DNA of 64,000 nucleotides. Source: Choanephora cucurbitarum. Taxonomy: Eukaryota > Mucoromycota > Mucoromycetes > Mucorales > Choanephoraceae. The position numbers and the translations under genes are program-made. The notes under the pieces are model-generated. The model saw nothing but the letters and a program-made list of their open reading frames with translations, had not been told where the DNA came from and made no database searches. Shown one piece after another: positions 44,344 to 55,312 of the stretch (the first letter of the stretch is position 1; the number at the start of each line of letters is the position of its first letter). Location of the stretch: NCBI GenBank assembly GCA_025331435.1, contig JAIWNI010000022.1, positions 62,001-126,000 of the forward strand, read 5' to 3'.

Positions 44344-45261
44344 ATGACTCCAGACGAGGAAATGCAACAAATGCGTCAGCAATTAGCCGAAACTCAAAAC
44401 ATGCTTAGTCAATTGATTGAACAACAACAACAGCACTTTCAGGCACAGGCAGCAGCCACATCAGATCCTGTAGACGATCTTCAAAGCCACCTTCATCCTT
44501 TTGGGCTGCGTCCTCGCTTCGAGTGGACTCCGGATCTTTTGGTTCAGGATCAATTTGCACTTGACCGAGACTTGTTCAACAATGATGTCCTGTCAGATGA
44601 GGCACGTGGGGAATTGATTGACAAGTACCCTCCCATTAGACAATTGAATTATCAGCCGCCCCTTACGATGCCTGAGGCAAAGCGTCGTATGAACACATCT
44701 CAAACTAAAGAGGACGTCACTCTTAAACATATCCAATATCTATTGTCAGGTACATTTCGCCCTTTAGATATTTTAGCTAGTGAGATTTGTACCACCGATC
44801 TACCCAATGATCATTCTCAACGATTTATTGAAATCATCAACGACATACGTTCTTTGATGTTGAATGTCAATGCAAGCATTTCATCATCTCGCAAAGACAT
44901 TGCGTTCCGGGCTATCAACCCTAGCTTCCGCGCTCCTTCCACAGGTAATCAAAACTACCTTATGTCCTCAGAGGCATTTCAATCCGCTATCAGCCAGCAG
45001 TCCAATAGCAACAAGGCATTGAAAGAGGCTTCCTCCCGTCACCGTCGCAGTGGTGGTCCCTCATCCAAGCTTGCATCTGGAAGTACCAACCCGTTTTTTC
45101 GGGACGGTCCGTCCATGGGCCAGGGCGGTTACAACAACAACAACAAAAACAACAACAACAACCAAAACAACAGCGGATTCTCGGGCGGACATCGACCTCC
45201 CCACCAGAACACCAATCCGTTTATCAAGTCCAATCAGTTCAACCCCAAGAAGAAGCAGTAA
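44344..45261 (+). CDS. DIRS ORF1, Gag-like protein
   Basis: 306 residues from ATG 44344. An upstream in-frame Met at 44263 is possible, but the coding style starts at MTPDEEMQQMRQQLAETQNM. An N-terminal Gln-rich coiled coil is followed by LHPFGLRPRFEWTPDLL and by a C-terminus made of Ser, Gly and Asn runs (GGYNNNNKNNNNNQNNSG). No CCHC knuckle is present, as is normal for DIRS Gag. It forms the particle protein by analogy. It stops 12 bp before the RT frame's first Met. Confidence 0.7.
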   Translation: MTPDEEMQQMRQQLAETQNMLSQLIEQQQQHFQAQAAATSDPVDDLQSHLHPFGLRPRFEWTPDLLVQDQFALDRDLFNNDVLSDEARGELIDKYPPIRQLNYQPPLTMPEAKRRMNTSQTKEDVTLKHIQYLLSGTFRPLDILASEICTTDLPNDHSQRFIEIINDIRSLMLNVNASISSSRKDIAFRAINPSFRAPSTGNQNYLMSSEAFQSAISQQSNSNKALKEASSRHRRSGGPSSKLASGSTNPFFRDGPSMGQGGYNNNNKNNNNNQNNSGFSGGHRPPHQNTNPFIKSNQFNPKKKQ

Positions 45262-45272
45262 TATCCTGCTCC

Positions 45273-47192
45273 GTGGTGGGAGGAAGATTGTCCAGGTACC
45301 TTTCCGGCTGGACAACCATCTGCAAGAACGACTGGATGCTCTCCGTAATTCGAGACGGTTTCCAAATAACCTTTCATTCGCCTCCTCCTACCACAACAAC
45401 CGGAAAACCAGTGGTCTGCTTCGATCCCAAACAAGAACAACTGCTTTCTCAGGAGATTTCATCTCTCCTAGACAAATGCGCCATCGAAGTAGTCTCACCG
45501 CACCAACAACAAACACCGGGATTTTACAGCTCCATGTTCGTCATCCCGAAGAAGACAGGCGGATCTCGCCCAGTCTTCAACCTCAAGGCCCTGAACCGAT
45601 ATGTAGTCTGTCCAACATTCAAGATGGAAACAATCAACGACATCTCTCGTCTCATACAACCTCAAGATTGGATGAGATCTATCGACCTTTCGGATGCTTT
45701 CCTCCACATACCAGTTTATCCTTGCTCTCGACGCTTTCTCCGTTTTGTATGGAAAGGAGTTTGTTACCAGTTCAAAACAACTCCCTTTGGCCTATCCGTA
45801 GTCCCCTTCCTGTTCACGAAACTCACCAGGTTGATAATGCATTGGGCTCGTTCACTGAATATACGTCTCAGTATGTATTTGGACGACCTAATCATCATTT
45901 CTTCTTCCAAAGAACAAGCCAAACAGCACACATCGCTGGTTCTGAACAAACTTCAGGAAATCGGCTGGCTTGTCAACCTGAAGAAGTCCGTCCTCGAACC
46001 AACACAGACGTTAGAGCACCTAGGCTTCGTGCTGAACACAACAACCATGACGGCCAACCTTTCGGCCAAGAAGTTGCGCGATTTGGGTCGATCGATTGCG
46101 CAGGTACTTCGTCGTCCTGTCCAACCTCCTCGGGTCATCATGAGTCTGACAATGCGAATCCAATCAGCCACATTTGCACTTGTTCCTGCTCGACTGTACA
46201 CTCGATATCTACTACAGTTGACAACCACCACTGTTCAAGACAAGAAGGACTGGGATGTGCCTGTTCCACTACCTCCTGCCTGTATAAAAGAATTGGAATG
46301 GTGGAAGGCCAATCTACATCTTTGGAATGGTCGCAGCATCTTACCTCAGACCCCAGAACAGACCATTTATGTCGATGCCAGCGACACTGGCTGGGGCTGC
46401 TTTGCACCCATCGAGAACAAGTCACCGCTTCTGGCGCACGGCTACTGGACGCACGAGGAGGCCAACATGTCCATCAACTGGAGGGAGTTGAAGGCAGCTC
46501 AACTGGCTCTTCAAACCTTCCCAGGATTGATGAATATGACAGTGATGATCCGGACGGACAACACGACATCACTGTCGTATATCAACAAGCAAGGCGGAAC
46601 CAAGTCCTTTCCTCTCCTGCAACTGGCCATTCAACTATGGAAGTGGTGCCTTCAACGAGGGATTCTTTTGATTGCTCAACACATCCCGGGGGTTTACAAT
46701 CAAACAGCCGATTACGAATCTCGCCGTTTCTTCCTCAAGAACCAATGGCAAATCCACCCTTGGATCTTCCAATGTCTGGAAATGCAATGGGGCCCACATT
46801 GTACAGACCTCTTCGCCGATCGAACTACCAACCTCCTTCCAAGGTACGTATCGTGGATGGCAGATCCGGGATCCATTTGGATGGACGCCTTTACGATGGA
46901 TTGGAGCTGACTATCGAACCCATACATGAATCCACCATGGAATCTGATAGGTCGCTGTCTAGCCAAGATCGTCCACGATCGAGTTCCCTCCGCGACAATA
47001 GTCGTGCCACATTGGACTCAAGCACTCTGGTATCCACTCATGCTCCAACTGAGCATCGCTCCTCCCCTTCTGCTACCACAGGATTGCGTGCTGCTCAAGA
47101 CCCCTTCGACGCCGCATCCATTACACAATCCGAGCTGGAGGCTCTCCGCGTGGCGGCTATCAGGTCTAGGTTCCACGCCTCTACTACATTAA
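45273..47192 (+). CDS. DIRS reverse transcriptase-RNase H, interrupted by a stop at 46908
   Basis: The first open part (45273-46910, 545 residues) contains RT blocks FVIPKKTGGSRPVFNLKALN, MRSIDLSDAFLHIPV, QFKTTPFGLSVVPFLFTKL and SMYLDDLIIIS (the YxDD box as YLDD). RNase H follows: IYVDASDTGWGCF, NWRELKAAQLAL, IRTDNTTSLSYINKQGG, then LFADRTTNLLPRYVSWMADP. After a TGA at 46908-46910 the same frame stays open to 47192 (YMNPPWNLIGRCLAKIVHDR, PHWTQALWYPLML), which resembles the usual C-terminal part of DIRS pol proteins. I therefore infer a nonsense mutation rather than a natural end. If correct, this copy makes a truncated pol. Confidence 0.85.
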
Positions 47193-48175
47193 ACACCTCC
47201 ACTAAGGAGCTTATGGTCGGATCACTCCTTGCTGATACTGCTACCAACCGATCTTATATGCCTGCTCGACGTCTCTTTGTTTTGTGGGCTCATCATCTGC
47301 AGATCGATGTCAACAAGTTCCATGCCAATGATCTAATCAATTTTTTGAGTGATCTTCACCGTTTCAAGAAATATCAAGTGGCCACGCTCCTTCTGGCCCG
47401 TTCCGCGGTCACTCATTTCCATGTTGATCCTCATTCTATTTCTTCCTGTAGCGATATTAGTCAATACTTAAACAGATTGAAGTCATTCGCTCCTCCGATT
47501 CGTCTTCATCGGCCAACTATTGACCTGACTCCAACTTTCACTGCCTTGCGATCCGAAGACCCTACTACCATGACTTTCGCTCCCTTGCAACGGAAATTGG
47601 CATTCTTACTGGCTTTCGTATGCTTTTTAAGGCCGTCGGATCTGGACCGAATCCCCTTTGATTCCATCGCTGTGCAAGATAACCAAGTTCTCTCCTTTGA
47701 TGTCTCTAGTCCGAAAGAAAAACGGGGTCATCGTCGAATTATTAAGTCCTTCTCTGTCAAGGCGCATAACGACCCTCGATTATGTCCTATCGCCACTTAC
47801 CGAGCTCTGGTTCCTCTTCGCGCTAGACACCATTCCTCCTGTTCGGTTCTATTTGTGAATACTATTTCACCCTCCTCCCCTCTGGCTACTCGTACCATTG
47901 GTGTTTGGTTGAAACACTACCTGCGGTTATCTACCACCGATGTTCGGGTTTCTGTTCGCTCTCTTGCTTCCTCCTTGGCTCTCCGTGCTGGTATCCCCAA
48001 AGAAGATATTGTCACCATGGGTAATTGGTCTGGGTCCCAAGTGTTCGAAAATCACTATCGACGAGAACGAATGAGCCAGTTTGATTTCACCAACTCTCTT
48101 TTGTCCGGTTCTACTGAGGATATCGAAGTGGATGATCAATTTTTTGATGCGGTTGAATATATTAACTCTGAATAA
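46937..48175 (+). CDS. DIRS tyrosine recombinase
   Basis: The frame is open from 45050, but only the last part is recombinase-like. MESDRSLSSQDRPRSS at 46937 is one possible start. SAM-like N-domain: RSYMPARRLFVLWAHHLQID and FLSDLHRFKKYQVATLL. Catalytic domain: FVCFLRPSDLDRIPF (first Arg box) and the terminal GNWSGSQVFENHYRRERM (Tyr box). The HxxR box usually found upstream of the Tyr is not clear; the place reads VSVRSLASS. It would integrate the circular DNA copy, replacing the DDE integrase of LTR elements. It ends inside the right inverted repeat. Confidence 0.8.
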   Translation: MESDRSLSSQDRPRSSSLRDNSRATLDSSTLVSTHAPTEHRSSPSATTGLRAAQDPFDAASITQSELEALRVAAIRSRFHASTTLNTSTKELMVGSLLADTATNRSYMPARRLFVLWAHHLQIDVNKFHANDLINFLSDLHRFKKYQVATLLLARSAVTHFHVDPHSISSCSDISQYLNRLKSFAPPIRLHRPTIDLTPTFTALRSEDPTTMTFAPLQRKLAFLLAFVCFLRPSDLDRIPFDSIAVQDNQVLSFDVSSPKEKRGHRRIIKSFSVKAHNDPRLCPIATYRALVPLRARHHSSCSVLFVNTISPSSPLATRTIGVWLKHYLRLSTTDVRVSVRSLASSLALRAGIPKEDIVTMGNWSGSQVFENHYRRERMSQFDFTNSLLSGSTEDIEVDDQFFDAVEYINSE

Positions 48176-48205
48176 GCACATATTACACAGTCTTATTTTG
48201 TATTC
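48173..48205 (-). repeat. Right inverted repeat of the DIRS-like element
   Basis: Exact reverse complement of 44181-44213. Its first three bases are the TAA stop codon of the recombinase ORF. Confidence 0.9.
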
Positions 48206-49302
48206 TAATTGTCTAAAAGGCAATTTTCTTCCTAAAAAACGACTTTTCTTTTTGAATGGTGACTGCTCCATGAGAAATGGAGTTACAAGGGCCTAACTAC
48301 CATGAGTGAATAACATTTCGTTTCTTCTTTTATACCTCCTTTAAAAAAAGTCATAAATAAAATGCCAATATCAACCAAAACCTTCGAGTGCTCCAAATTT
48401 TCAGATGAAACCTACAAGCTTTGAGCCATGTTTATGGCATCATGAAGGATGATCAGTTGAATGTACCTTCGATGAAGTAAGAAAGCAAGCGTGAGTGTCT
48501 TTCTGAACTCCTCAACAATACAGAATACGCTGCACAAAAGACCATTCATATGTGCAATAACCCCTCGGAAGTTTCCGAAAAGAAGAAGAGAGGTCCTCAT
48601 TTCAAGACTCTTTCAACGGAATATATTTTAGCCGTGAAAGACATTCTTATATTGAACAAAAAAAAAACGGCAGGAAAAACACTGTCAAGTCAATTAGAAA
48701 CAAACTTATGCTATCCATGACCCTGACATCTCTAACCCAACCTTCTCAGGCACTTAATAGGTCTCAATATAGGACAAGTGATAGAAAAAATATCATGCAC
48801 GACTATGTCAACAGAAAACTCATAGAAAACCTCTCTGAGACCCAAAAATCTCATATTTTGTTAGTCTGAAAGAAGTCTCTTCAGCAATGCCTCAAGTACC
48901 ATGCTAACTATACTGAAAAATGTAAAGAACAAGAGATGAATGTTGATGAGGCTTCTTCCAGCTGAGTTTTAATTGATTAAGGAATAACAATTTTTTTGAG
49001 AAACACAAACTTTAGCCCCGAGCTGCATATCAGACCTTTTTAAGCAGTCAGCACATTATGACTGGCTAATTTTTTCATTAACCTTATTTCAATAAAGTAT
49101 ACACTTTCTACAAAAAAAAACACAACTTTGAAAATGCATAGTGATGAAGTGAAAGGAATACAAAAGCTGACAACATTTACATACATCCGCCGGTATAAGA
49201 ATCAGAATGGTACTAGTCTCGTCAAATCGAATGGCTGTAACTCGAGAAAATCGAAATCGGATGAGGAAGATAATTAGTGAATATATCTCTATATGATATT
49301 AT
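48206..49302. other. Spacer between DIRS and MULE with degenerate coding traces
   Basis: AT-rich with no intact gene. From 48362 the plus strand reads MPISTKTFECSKFSDETYKL followed by stops. Another frame near 48520-48610 reads NTLHKRPFICAITPRKFPKR, so a decayed ORF is possible. The family is not recognised. Confidence 0.35.
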
Positions 49303-49427
49303 GAATCTACTTAAGTGTTTCTGCTGGAATTCGAATTATAGGCATAAATCCTCAGTGGCTTTGGTGGGTTAATGATCTCTTGTCCCTGAAGAAGTTTTTT
49401 GTTTTATTTTTAAAGTTTTTTTAATGC
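49303..49427 (+). repeat. MULE terminal inverted repeat, left
   Basis: Starts GAATCTACTTAAGTG. The 32-bp core at 49336-49367 matches 51757-51788 in reverse complement exactly. The inner part CCTGAAGAAG...GTTTTATTTTTAAAG also matches. Lacks about 21 bp present in the right repeat. Confidence 0.88.
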
Positions 49428-51681
49428 AACTGTCTTTCAGGATTTTTATATAGGTTGGGGTTTCTTGTCGCAACCCCGTCTAACTTCTCTAAGATATGCT
49501 CTAAGTGTCTTGCAATATCTTCTGCAGCTTCTGTTTCAGGGGATGCAGCTCGGGATGCTTTGTGTACTTTTCTTTTTGATGGTTCAGTGTTGACATCAAA
49601 GTTTTGACACGTTTTCAAACTGCACTCCTCTCTCCGTTTCCTCTTCTACCTTCTTCAACTTCATGTTCATCAACAACATCTATCTCTTCGTCGCTATCAC
49701 CAATGATATCTATTTCTTCATCTTAAAAAAAGCTTAACGTTAGTCCTTTCTCATGAGCAGTCTTATTTCTATTCGTGAAAGTAATACCTTCTTCGCCAAT
49801 CTGAAAAGCTTCCTGAGTTCTGAAAGCAGCAAGTTGATCATTTCTGACACAATCGTAGAACAAAGGAATTGAGGTGTATCTCTTTAAGAGATACATGTGC
49901 TTACAAGGCAAACTTCTCTTCCTGAAATCAGGACACGTACATTTGCTAATAAAGCCATCTTCAACCACTAACAGAGTACTTAACAGACGGGGAAGTTAAG
50001 GAACCTACAAAACAATTCCCATTGACAATAGTAACATCACTGCTATTGGTACCCAATGGGTTCTCAATAAGAGAAGGTAATTGGTTTGCAGGAACCTCTC
50101 TCGCAAAGAATGAACGTTTAGCTTGTTCGTTTTGCTCCGGCCTCATTCTGCCATTGTTGAACATAATACGTTCTCGTTCCTCTGCGAAGTGAAATTCGAC
50201 ATCATTAACCAGGACGAAAGTCAAATGATCTAGTCGGTTAATTCTGCGTCGACTAAAATATACGGTCTTAAGCTGGATTATGCCACGACTCAATATAATT
50301 GTTAGTGAGCATGCTTCTATGTGTCTCCGGCATGTACGATTGACTCCATTGACCCTTCAGCTCCTCAGTTTGAGTCCAGGGTCTACGAAAGTAAGTCAGA
50401 AAGCCAACTTGGTTCTCTTGCTCCAACTTCAATTCGAATTGGGCAAGAAGATCGTTGAAAGCAGCAACTTCGCTTGTGAGAAGCAGCTGACCCAGCAATT
50501 GCTCCAATTGCTTCTTGTACTGGCCTACTTCTTCTTGGGTGTGGACACCAGTGAGTGTGGCCTTTTAGTCCATGGCCTTTCTCCAAGCCTTCAACACATG
50601 GAAGCCGCAGTAATGAACATAGGTACTACTCAATGCACTGCGGATGGCAATTGAGCTCGGCCACACAACAATCGATGATGATTGCCTCAGGATTGAAGCT
50701 ACCTTGTTGCTTCAAGAAAGTAAGCTATTGGCTTACTGGACCAATGGTTTGGTCATTGGCTAGCATATACGCAACAGGATAGTCCTTCTGGGTATGAGTA
50801 TCCCGAGCAACAAGACTGTAAAGCACCTCGGTACTTCTGGGAGAGATGCCATGTGTTGCATCAAAGTAGAAAGACTTATTAAGAGACATCTCTCGTACTT
50901 GAACAGGGATTGATATCCACGGGCAAAGAGCTTGTCATTCTGACTGTACAATTGCAAGTTGCCATTGAAGACAACATAATTCTTCGTTGGCAGTTGACGG
51001 TCAAGCCAGGCGTCGAAAGAAATCAAATCATTTTTATCAAGGCAACAAAGGGTTTTTTTAATCAACTCAAATGTTCAAAAGTAACTCAATATTTCGCACC
51101 TTCTTGATGCGATTGTAAATATCTTCATAAATGGGCTTTCTTCTGCCATATTCCCACTGCTCAATCTGGCGAAGAACTGCAGTTCTAATGTCTCTGCAGT
51201 TTGAGCCATTTCTTAAGTTTCTTTCAATGACCGTTACAGTTTCCCTGGTCAAAGGAACACTTCTGATGTCGCTGTTGCTGCCAGGGACATGGTTGACATG
51301 GCCCATCGACATCTTGATTTCAACAACACCAGGGTTTTGAACATACTGAAGGATGCTCAAAGTTCCTCTGCATCCAATTTTCTTTGAATCTTTTTGACTG
51401 ATACGCACAGTTCTAGTAGGGGTATGTTGGCCTCTACGGTGACATTCACGGGATTCACCCATGATCAAGTTTTCGGCACTTCTACTATGCTTCTTAATCC
51501 ACTTGGTTGCACTCAACTCGCTGATGCGGTCGAAGCATTCTTTCCACTCGTTTGCTATTACACAAACAGTCTCGTTCGAAGGGAGACTTGAAACTCCTGG
51601 TACTTCAGTACTGACAAGGGCGGTCTCAATGTTTGCTAAGTTGTATACGATTCTGCTAGGAGAGGTTGACATGTTTGACAT
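49421..51681 (-). pseudogene. MULE transposase, several stops and frameshifts
   Basis: Reading from 51681: MSNMSTSPSRIVYNLANIET, KKHSRSAENLIMGESRECHR (DNA-binding region), KIGCRGTLSILQYVQNPGVV and an exon joint near 51090. Then come DLISFDAWLDRQLPTKNYVV, the first catalytic Asp in FYFDATHGISPRS, a TAG at 50725-50727, the second Asp in AIIIDCCVAELN, a frameshift near 50640-50580, then LLLTSEVAAFNDLLAQFELK and YMPETHRSMLTNNYIESWHN. The SWIM zinc finger follows. The C-terminus (SKRKVHKASRAASPETEAAE) overlaps the left terminal repeat. It cannot give a full protein as it stands. Confidence 0.8.
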
Positions 51682-51821
51682 TTAAGAAACTTTAAAAATA
51701 AAACAAAAACTTCTTCAGGAACAAAGATAAAAATTACAAGTAAAGAAATCAGTACGCCACCAAAGCCACTGAGGATTTATGCCTATAACTCGAATTCTGA
51801 CGGGAACATTTAAGTAGATTC
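51682..51821 (-). repeat. MULE terminal inverted repeat, right
   Basis: Reverse complement of the left repeat with a few substitutions and about 21 extra bases. Its inner edge abuts the ATG (51679-51681) of the transposase N-terminal frame, so the promoter would lie within the repeat. Confidence 0.88.
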
Positions 51822-54800
51822 CTTCTGATGGCAAGCTGAGGTAGAAAGAGTTCAAATCGTTGACCTAAATGCTCAAATCTGTCGTGGATTATACAACTAA
51901 TAAGTTGCAGCCTAAAGAGTATGTGTGCTTTGCTTTCGAGCACTCCTTGCTTGATCTTTCATTTTTTAAAATAAACCCATATTAGGGCTTAATACACACG
52001 TTAGAGCCAACGCTTAATTAGCACTACTTGAGCAGAAAGATGAAAAGAAGAGAATCGAAACAAATTGATACTCTCTTAAGTCTGGAAGCATTTCAAGTTG
52101 TATACTGATACTTGATTCTCCCAACCGAACTTGATAAATACAATTAGGCAACATTCTTTTATATGTAATGCCTTTCTGTCATTTGATTCATTCGAATCCC
52201 TTCCTTGAATTTTAATGGTCTCTCGTTTGTTTGCTTTTCTTTATTGAGCTGATTTGGACACCCTTAAAGAAATTAAACTCGACTTCGCTGACGATCCAAA
52301 AAGCTAGAAATTGGAAATCAATGATATCTGTCATTTTGCAGGAACTGAATTCAAATTCTTAAGACTTCTTTGGGATAAATAGACAACAAATCAAAAAAAA
52401 AATCGCACAAGTTATGCGAAACACATCTCACAGCAATAGACCAAGAAGCCCTTCTTCTTTCTTGAGATTCATATGTTATATTACAAACAAGTGTGTTATT
52501 TAATAGTCAATAAACTGTATGGAAAATAATCATACTGACAAGAAAAAGAAACATATGTCTCCTCTTTATATACAAGCCTTTGATTTTCTCAAATAAAGAA
52601 GGAATAGTCATAATTTTCATTTTCTTTAGGAATTTCACACCGACCGAAGTCCGTGCCAAAACCTCCCAGAAGGAGGAAAAAGAATACTCCATCACCGTTA
52701 ATAAGTTGGGCTTCCCTGCGTAGAAGTCGCTTATAGGTCGGATCACACGGAGGACCCCTATCTAAAAGGAGCGCAGTAACTTCATCGTCGTCCACCGGCT
52801 AGTTTTGCATGTCAAGGCGCCTCGCAGGAAGGAAAGCCAAGCCAAGTCGCCAAAAGCGATCCACAGCCATTTTTAAGTGTCAGGTGTATGCCACAGCCTT
52901 TTAGACAAAGCCGCTGTTGCAGTCCCTTTCTACGAGGTATGGAATGCCTCTCGAAAAGAACCTTAATAAAGATTCCACTACGAAGATTGGAATGCTTCTC
53001 GTGAGGACTATGAACAGCTATACCCGTCAGTCCGCGCATCAACATCTCAGCACCAAACATAATGGAACGGTATAAGCGAATCCTCTTTAGGGGCCAAAAC
53101 GCAACTATACAACGTTTTTTCTGTAAGGTGAACCGACCGTTGTTCAAACGTACCATAATCGGGGTTAGGATAAGGAAACAAAAAAAAAAGCAGAGAAAAG
53201 GACCCTTTTTATACCTTATTTTTCCTTGCCCTCCAAAAGCAGGGTCCTTGCTGAAATTTTTGTCGCAGTCACTTTGGTAGAGCAATTCTCACGCAGTCAT
53301 GACGTAATCAACTCTTCCTTTGACTTTTCCCTTTCTTCAAGACAGCGAAGAAGAGTAAAGAGACACAGTAAAGAAGAAGGGAAAAGGGGTTTACTTGCTA
53401 GTTTATGCCGCCAGTTCACTTTTCTTGTTCCTATTAACTCCTCTACAATTAAAGTGACACATAACCAATATCCGATATACGCGGAGCAGGAAAACAAAGT
53501 ATAAGCTTTCTTCGTCCCCAAGTTGGTTAAAAGTGATGCATCACTCAATGTACAATGCTTAGAGAATAGGACTTAGAACATATAACAACAGCACATGAGG
53601 TTCGTGTTATTTTTGAAACACAGCAAGTGTATTTATGTAGCACGTTTGCCAGATTATTGTCATTAGCTCTATTGTTCAAGTGATCACTAGCAAACAAACT
53701 AGTTTGACTCGAGTGACCGAAGAGTGTTTTATTTTCAAAAAGGAATAAGACACTTGGTGCGAGTGTTGTGAGAAGAAGCATGCTAAAAAGATTCTTTGAG
53801 ATCTTGTTGATCCTCTTAACTTGATTAGACCATCCAAAGTACAATTTACAATCAGCGTGCAAACTTGCTTCAGTAGAAGGCTTACGACCAGTAAAATCAA
53901 ATTCTAGTCAGCATGCAGCGAACAAGCCAAATTTAAACTGTCTTCAAGAAGAGACAGATTGAATTAATCTATTGATTTCAGTACCTAACAGACAGATTGT
54001 GTATATTGCACCTCAAACATGAAGTTTTTCTGTTTCTAATACAGCAAGTTGTTTGTTGAAAAGTCAATTTCAAACCTTGTTTGAGCACTAGAGTTTCTTT
54101 TTTCTTACATTCCTTCAAATGTCAGATGCTTCAAGAGAGGTCTATTTTTTTGTCAAAAAAATTTAGTCCACATGATCTTCAAATGATCTTTACTCGACTA
54201 GCTTGATATGTTCATATCTACACATACAGAGAAGAGAATAAGACACTTCCAAATACATAATGACAGAGCTGCAGGTAGCTTAGATAAGAAGATTATTTAG
54301 ATGTTTTCAATAAGTCATGCTTGGACAGGTCATAAATTAAACAAAGAACACATTTATCAGCTCATGAAACCTACTCAATTTTTGTTCATGCTCTTCATCT
54401 GTGACATTTCTATTTGATCGATTCTCAAAACTTAACTGGTGGTAGTATGACAATAATAAAATATATGCTGTTGAAGGTATACGAATATTCTCATAGTCAA
54501 GCAAATGAAGAAGTTGTCTTCCTTTAGTTGCAGTCAATTACATTTGTAATTATGAAGGGCTTTGCTTTTGAAAGGAAAAGAGATAGACAACAAGTACTCC
54601 CCAAATTAAGAAATTGAATCCTTGAGTATGTTTAGTAATCATGTATGAATAGCAAAATGATAATATCTATTTGTATGTGTAAATAAGATACAAAGCAAAT
54701 AAAATAGGTAAAGCAATAAAATAAAGAGAAATGTGTGTAGATATATAATAAGGGATAAACAGAACAATAAAAATGAAAGAAATTGCAGAAATACTACGAA

Positions 54801-54946
54801 AAAAATACATAGATGAAATAGGTGTACGCATAATAGGTAAATAATAAAGTAATATATATGTAATGGGATTAAGTATTAGAGCAAACGAAATATGCCCTTT
54901 TGATTTCTTTTTTTTTTGTTTTCATAAAGGGGAAAGAGTCGCCAAA
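51822..54946. other. 3.1-kb spacer inside the transposon island
   Basis: No gene could be supported. Between about 52620 and 53290 the base composition is clearly richer in G+C than the flanks and open frames exist on the minus strand (LLLDRGPPCDPTYKRLLRRE; LTGIAVHSPHEKHSNLRSGI), but they match no family I know and shift frame. At 54537-54337 (minus) MTATKGRQLLHLLDYENIRI reads like an orphan coding exon. The rest is AT-rich. Confidence 0.4.
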
Positions 54947-55272
54947 TTACCAAATGCCCCGATTCAAATTATCAACCAGATGATCAGAATAAGGATGAAA
55001 TTGCTGTGATTGTGGCGAAGTTTGAGAATGAAGGTGGTTAAGACGTAAAAGCCAATCGTCGTTGTTTACTGAAGAACGAAAAAGTAGTTGATCCTGTTGC
55101 TGTTTTAACAACTGTTGTTGTTGATTCAATGAAAGCAAAGAAGGAGCAGGCGGTTGAGTTTGCGACAATATAGGTGGCGATAATGGACGAAAAGAAGAGT
55201 TTAGTAGACGTAATCGGCTATGACTACTTTCTGGAGAAGTTGGCATTAGAGGCGATTGTGGCTGTGATTGTA

Positions 55273-55312
<40 letters not shown>

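Larger units (their letters stand above)
44181..48205 (+). mobile_element. DIRS-like tyrosine-recombinase retrotransposon
   Basis: A 4.0-kb unit bounded by a perfect 33-bp inverted repeat (44181-44213 and 48173-48205). It carries, in order and in three different frames, a Gag-like ORF, a reverse transcriptase/RNase H ORF and a tyrosine recombinase, with no integrase or aspartic protease seen. That set defines the DIRS order. A 12-base direct repeat TATTCTAATTGT sits inside the left end (44255-44266) and across the right repeat border (48201-48212), so the true right end may lie a little beyond 48205. It is visibly more GC-rich than its surroundings. One stop codon interrupts the RT frame (46908-46910). 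Confidence 0.88.
49303..51821 (-). mobile_element. Mutator-like (MULE) DNA transposon, degenerate
   Basis: Bounded by imperfect terminal inverted repeats of about 125-140 bp (49303-49427 and 51682-51821) sharing a 32-bp identical core. The transposase is broken into frames: N-terminal part 51681-51067, DDE core with DATHGISPRSTEVLYSLVAR and AIIIDCC, then TNNYIESWHNQLKTVYFSRR, and a SWIM zinc finger CTCPDFRKRSLPCKHMYLLK (near 49900). No convincing 8-11 bp target duplication was found at the repeat edges. Confidence 0.85.

Noticed and set aside
49290..51835. 8-11 bp target-site duplication around the MULE
   Set aside because: The flanks TGATATTAT and CTTCTGATG do not match; ends may be off by a few bases or the duplication has decayed.
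53226..53504. 92-codon plus ORF
   Set aside because: No recognisable domain; it straddles the edge of the GC-richer block.
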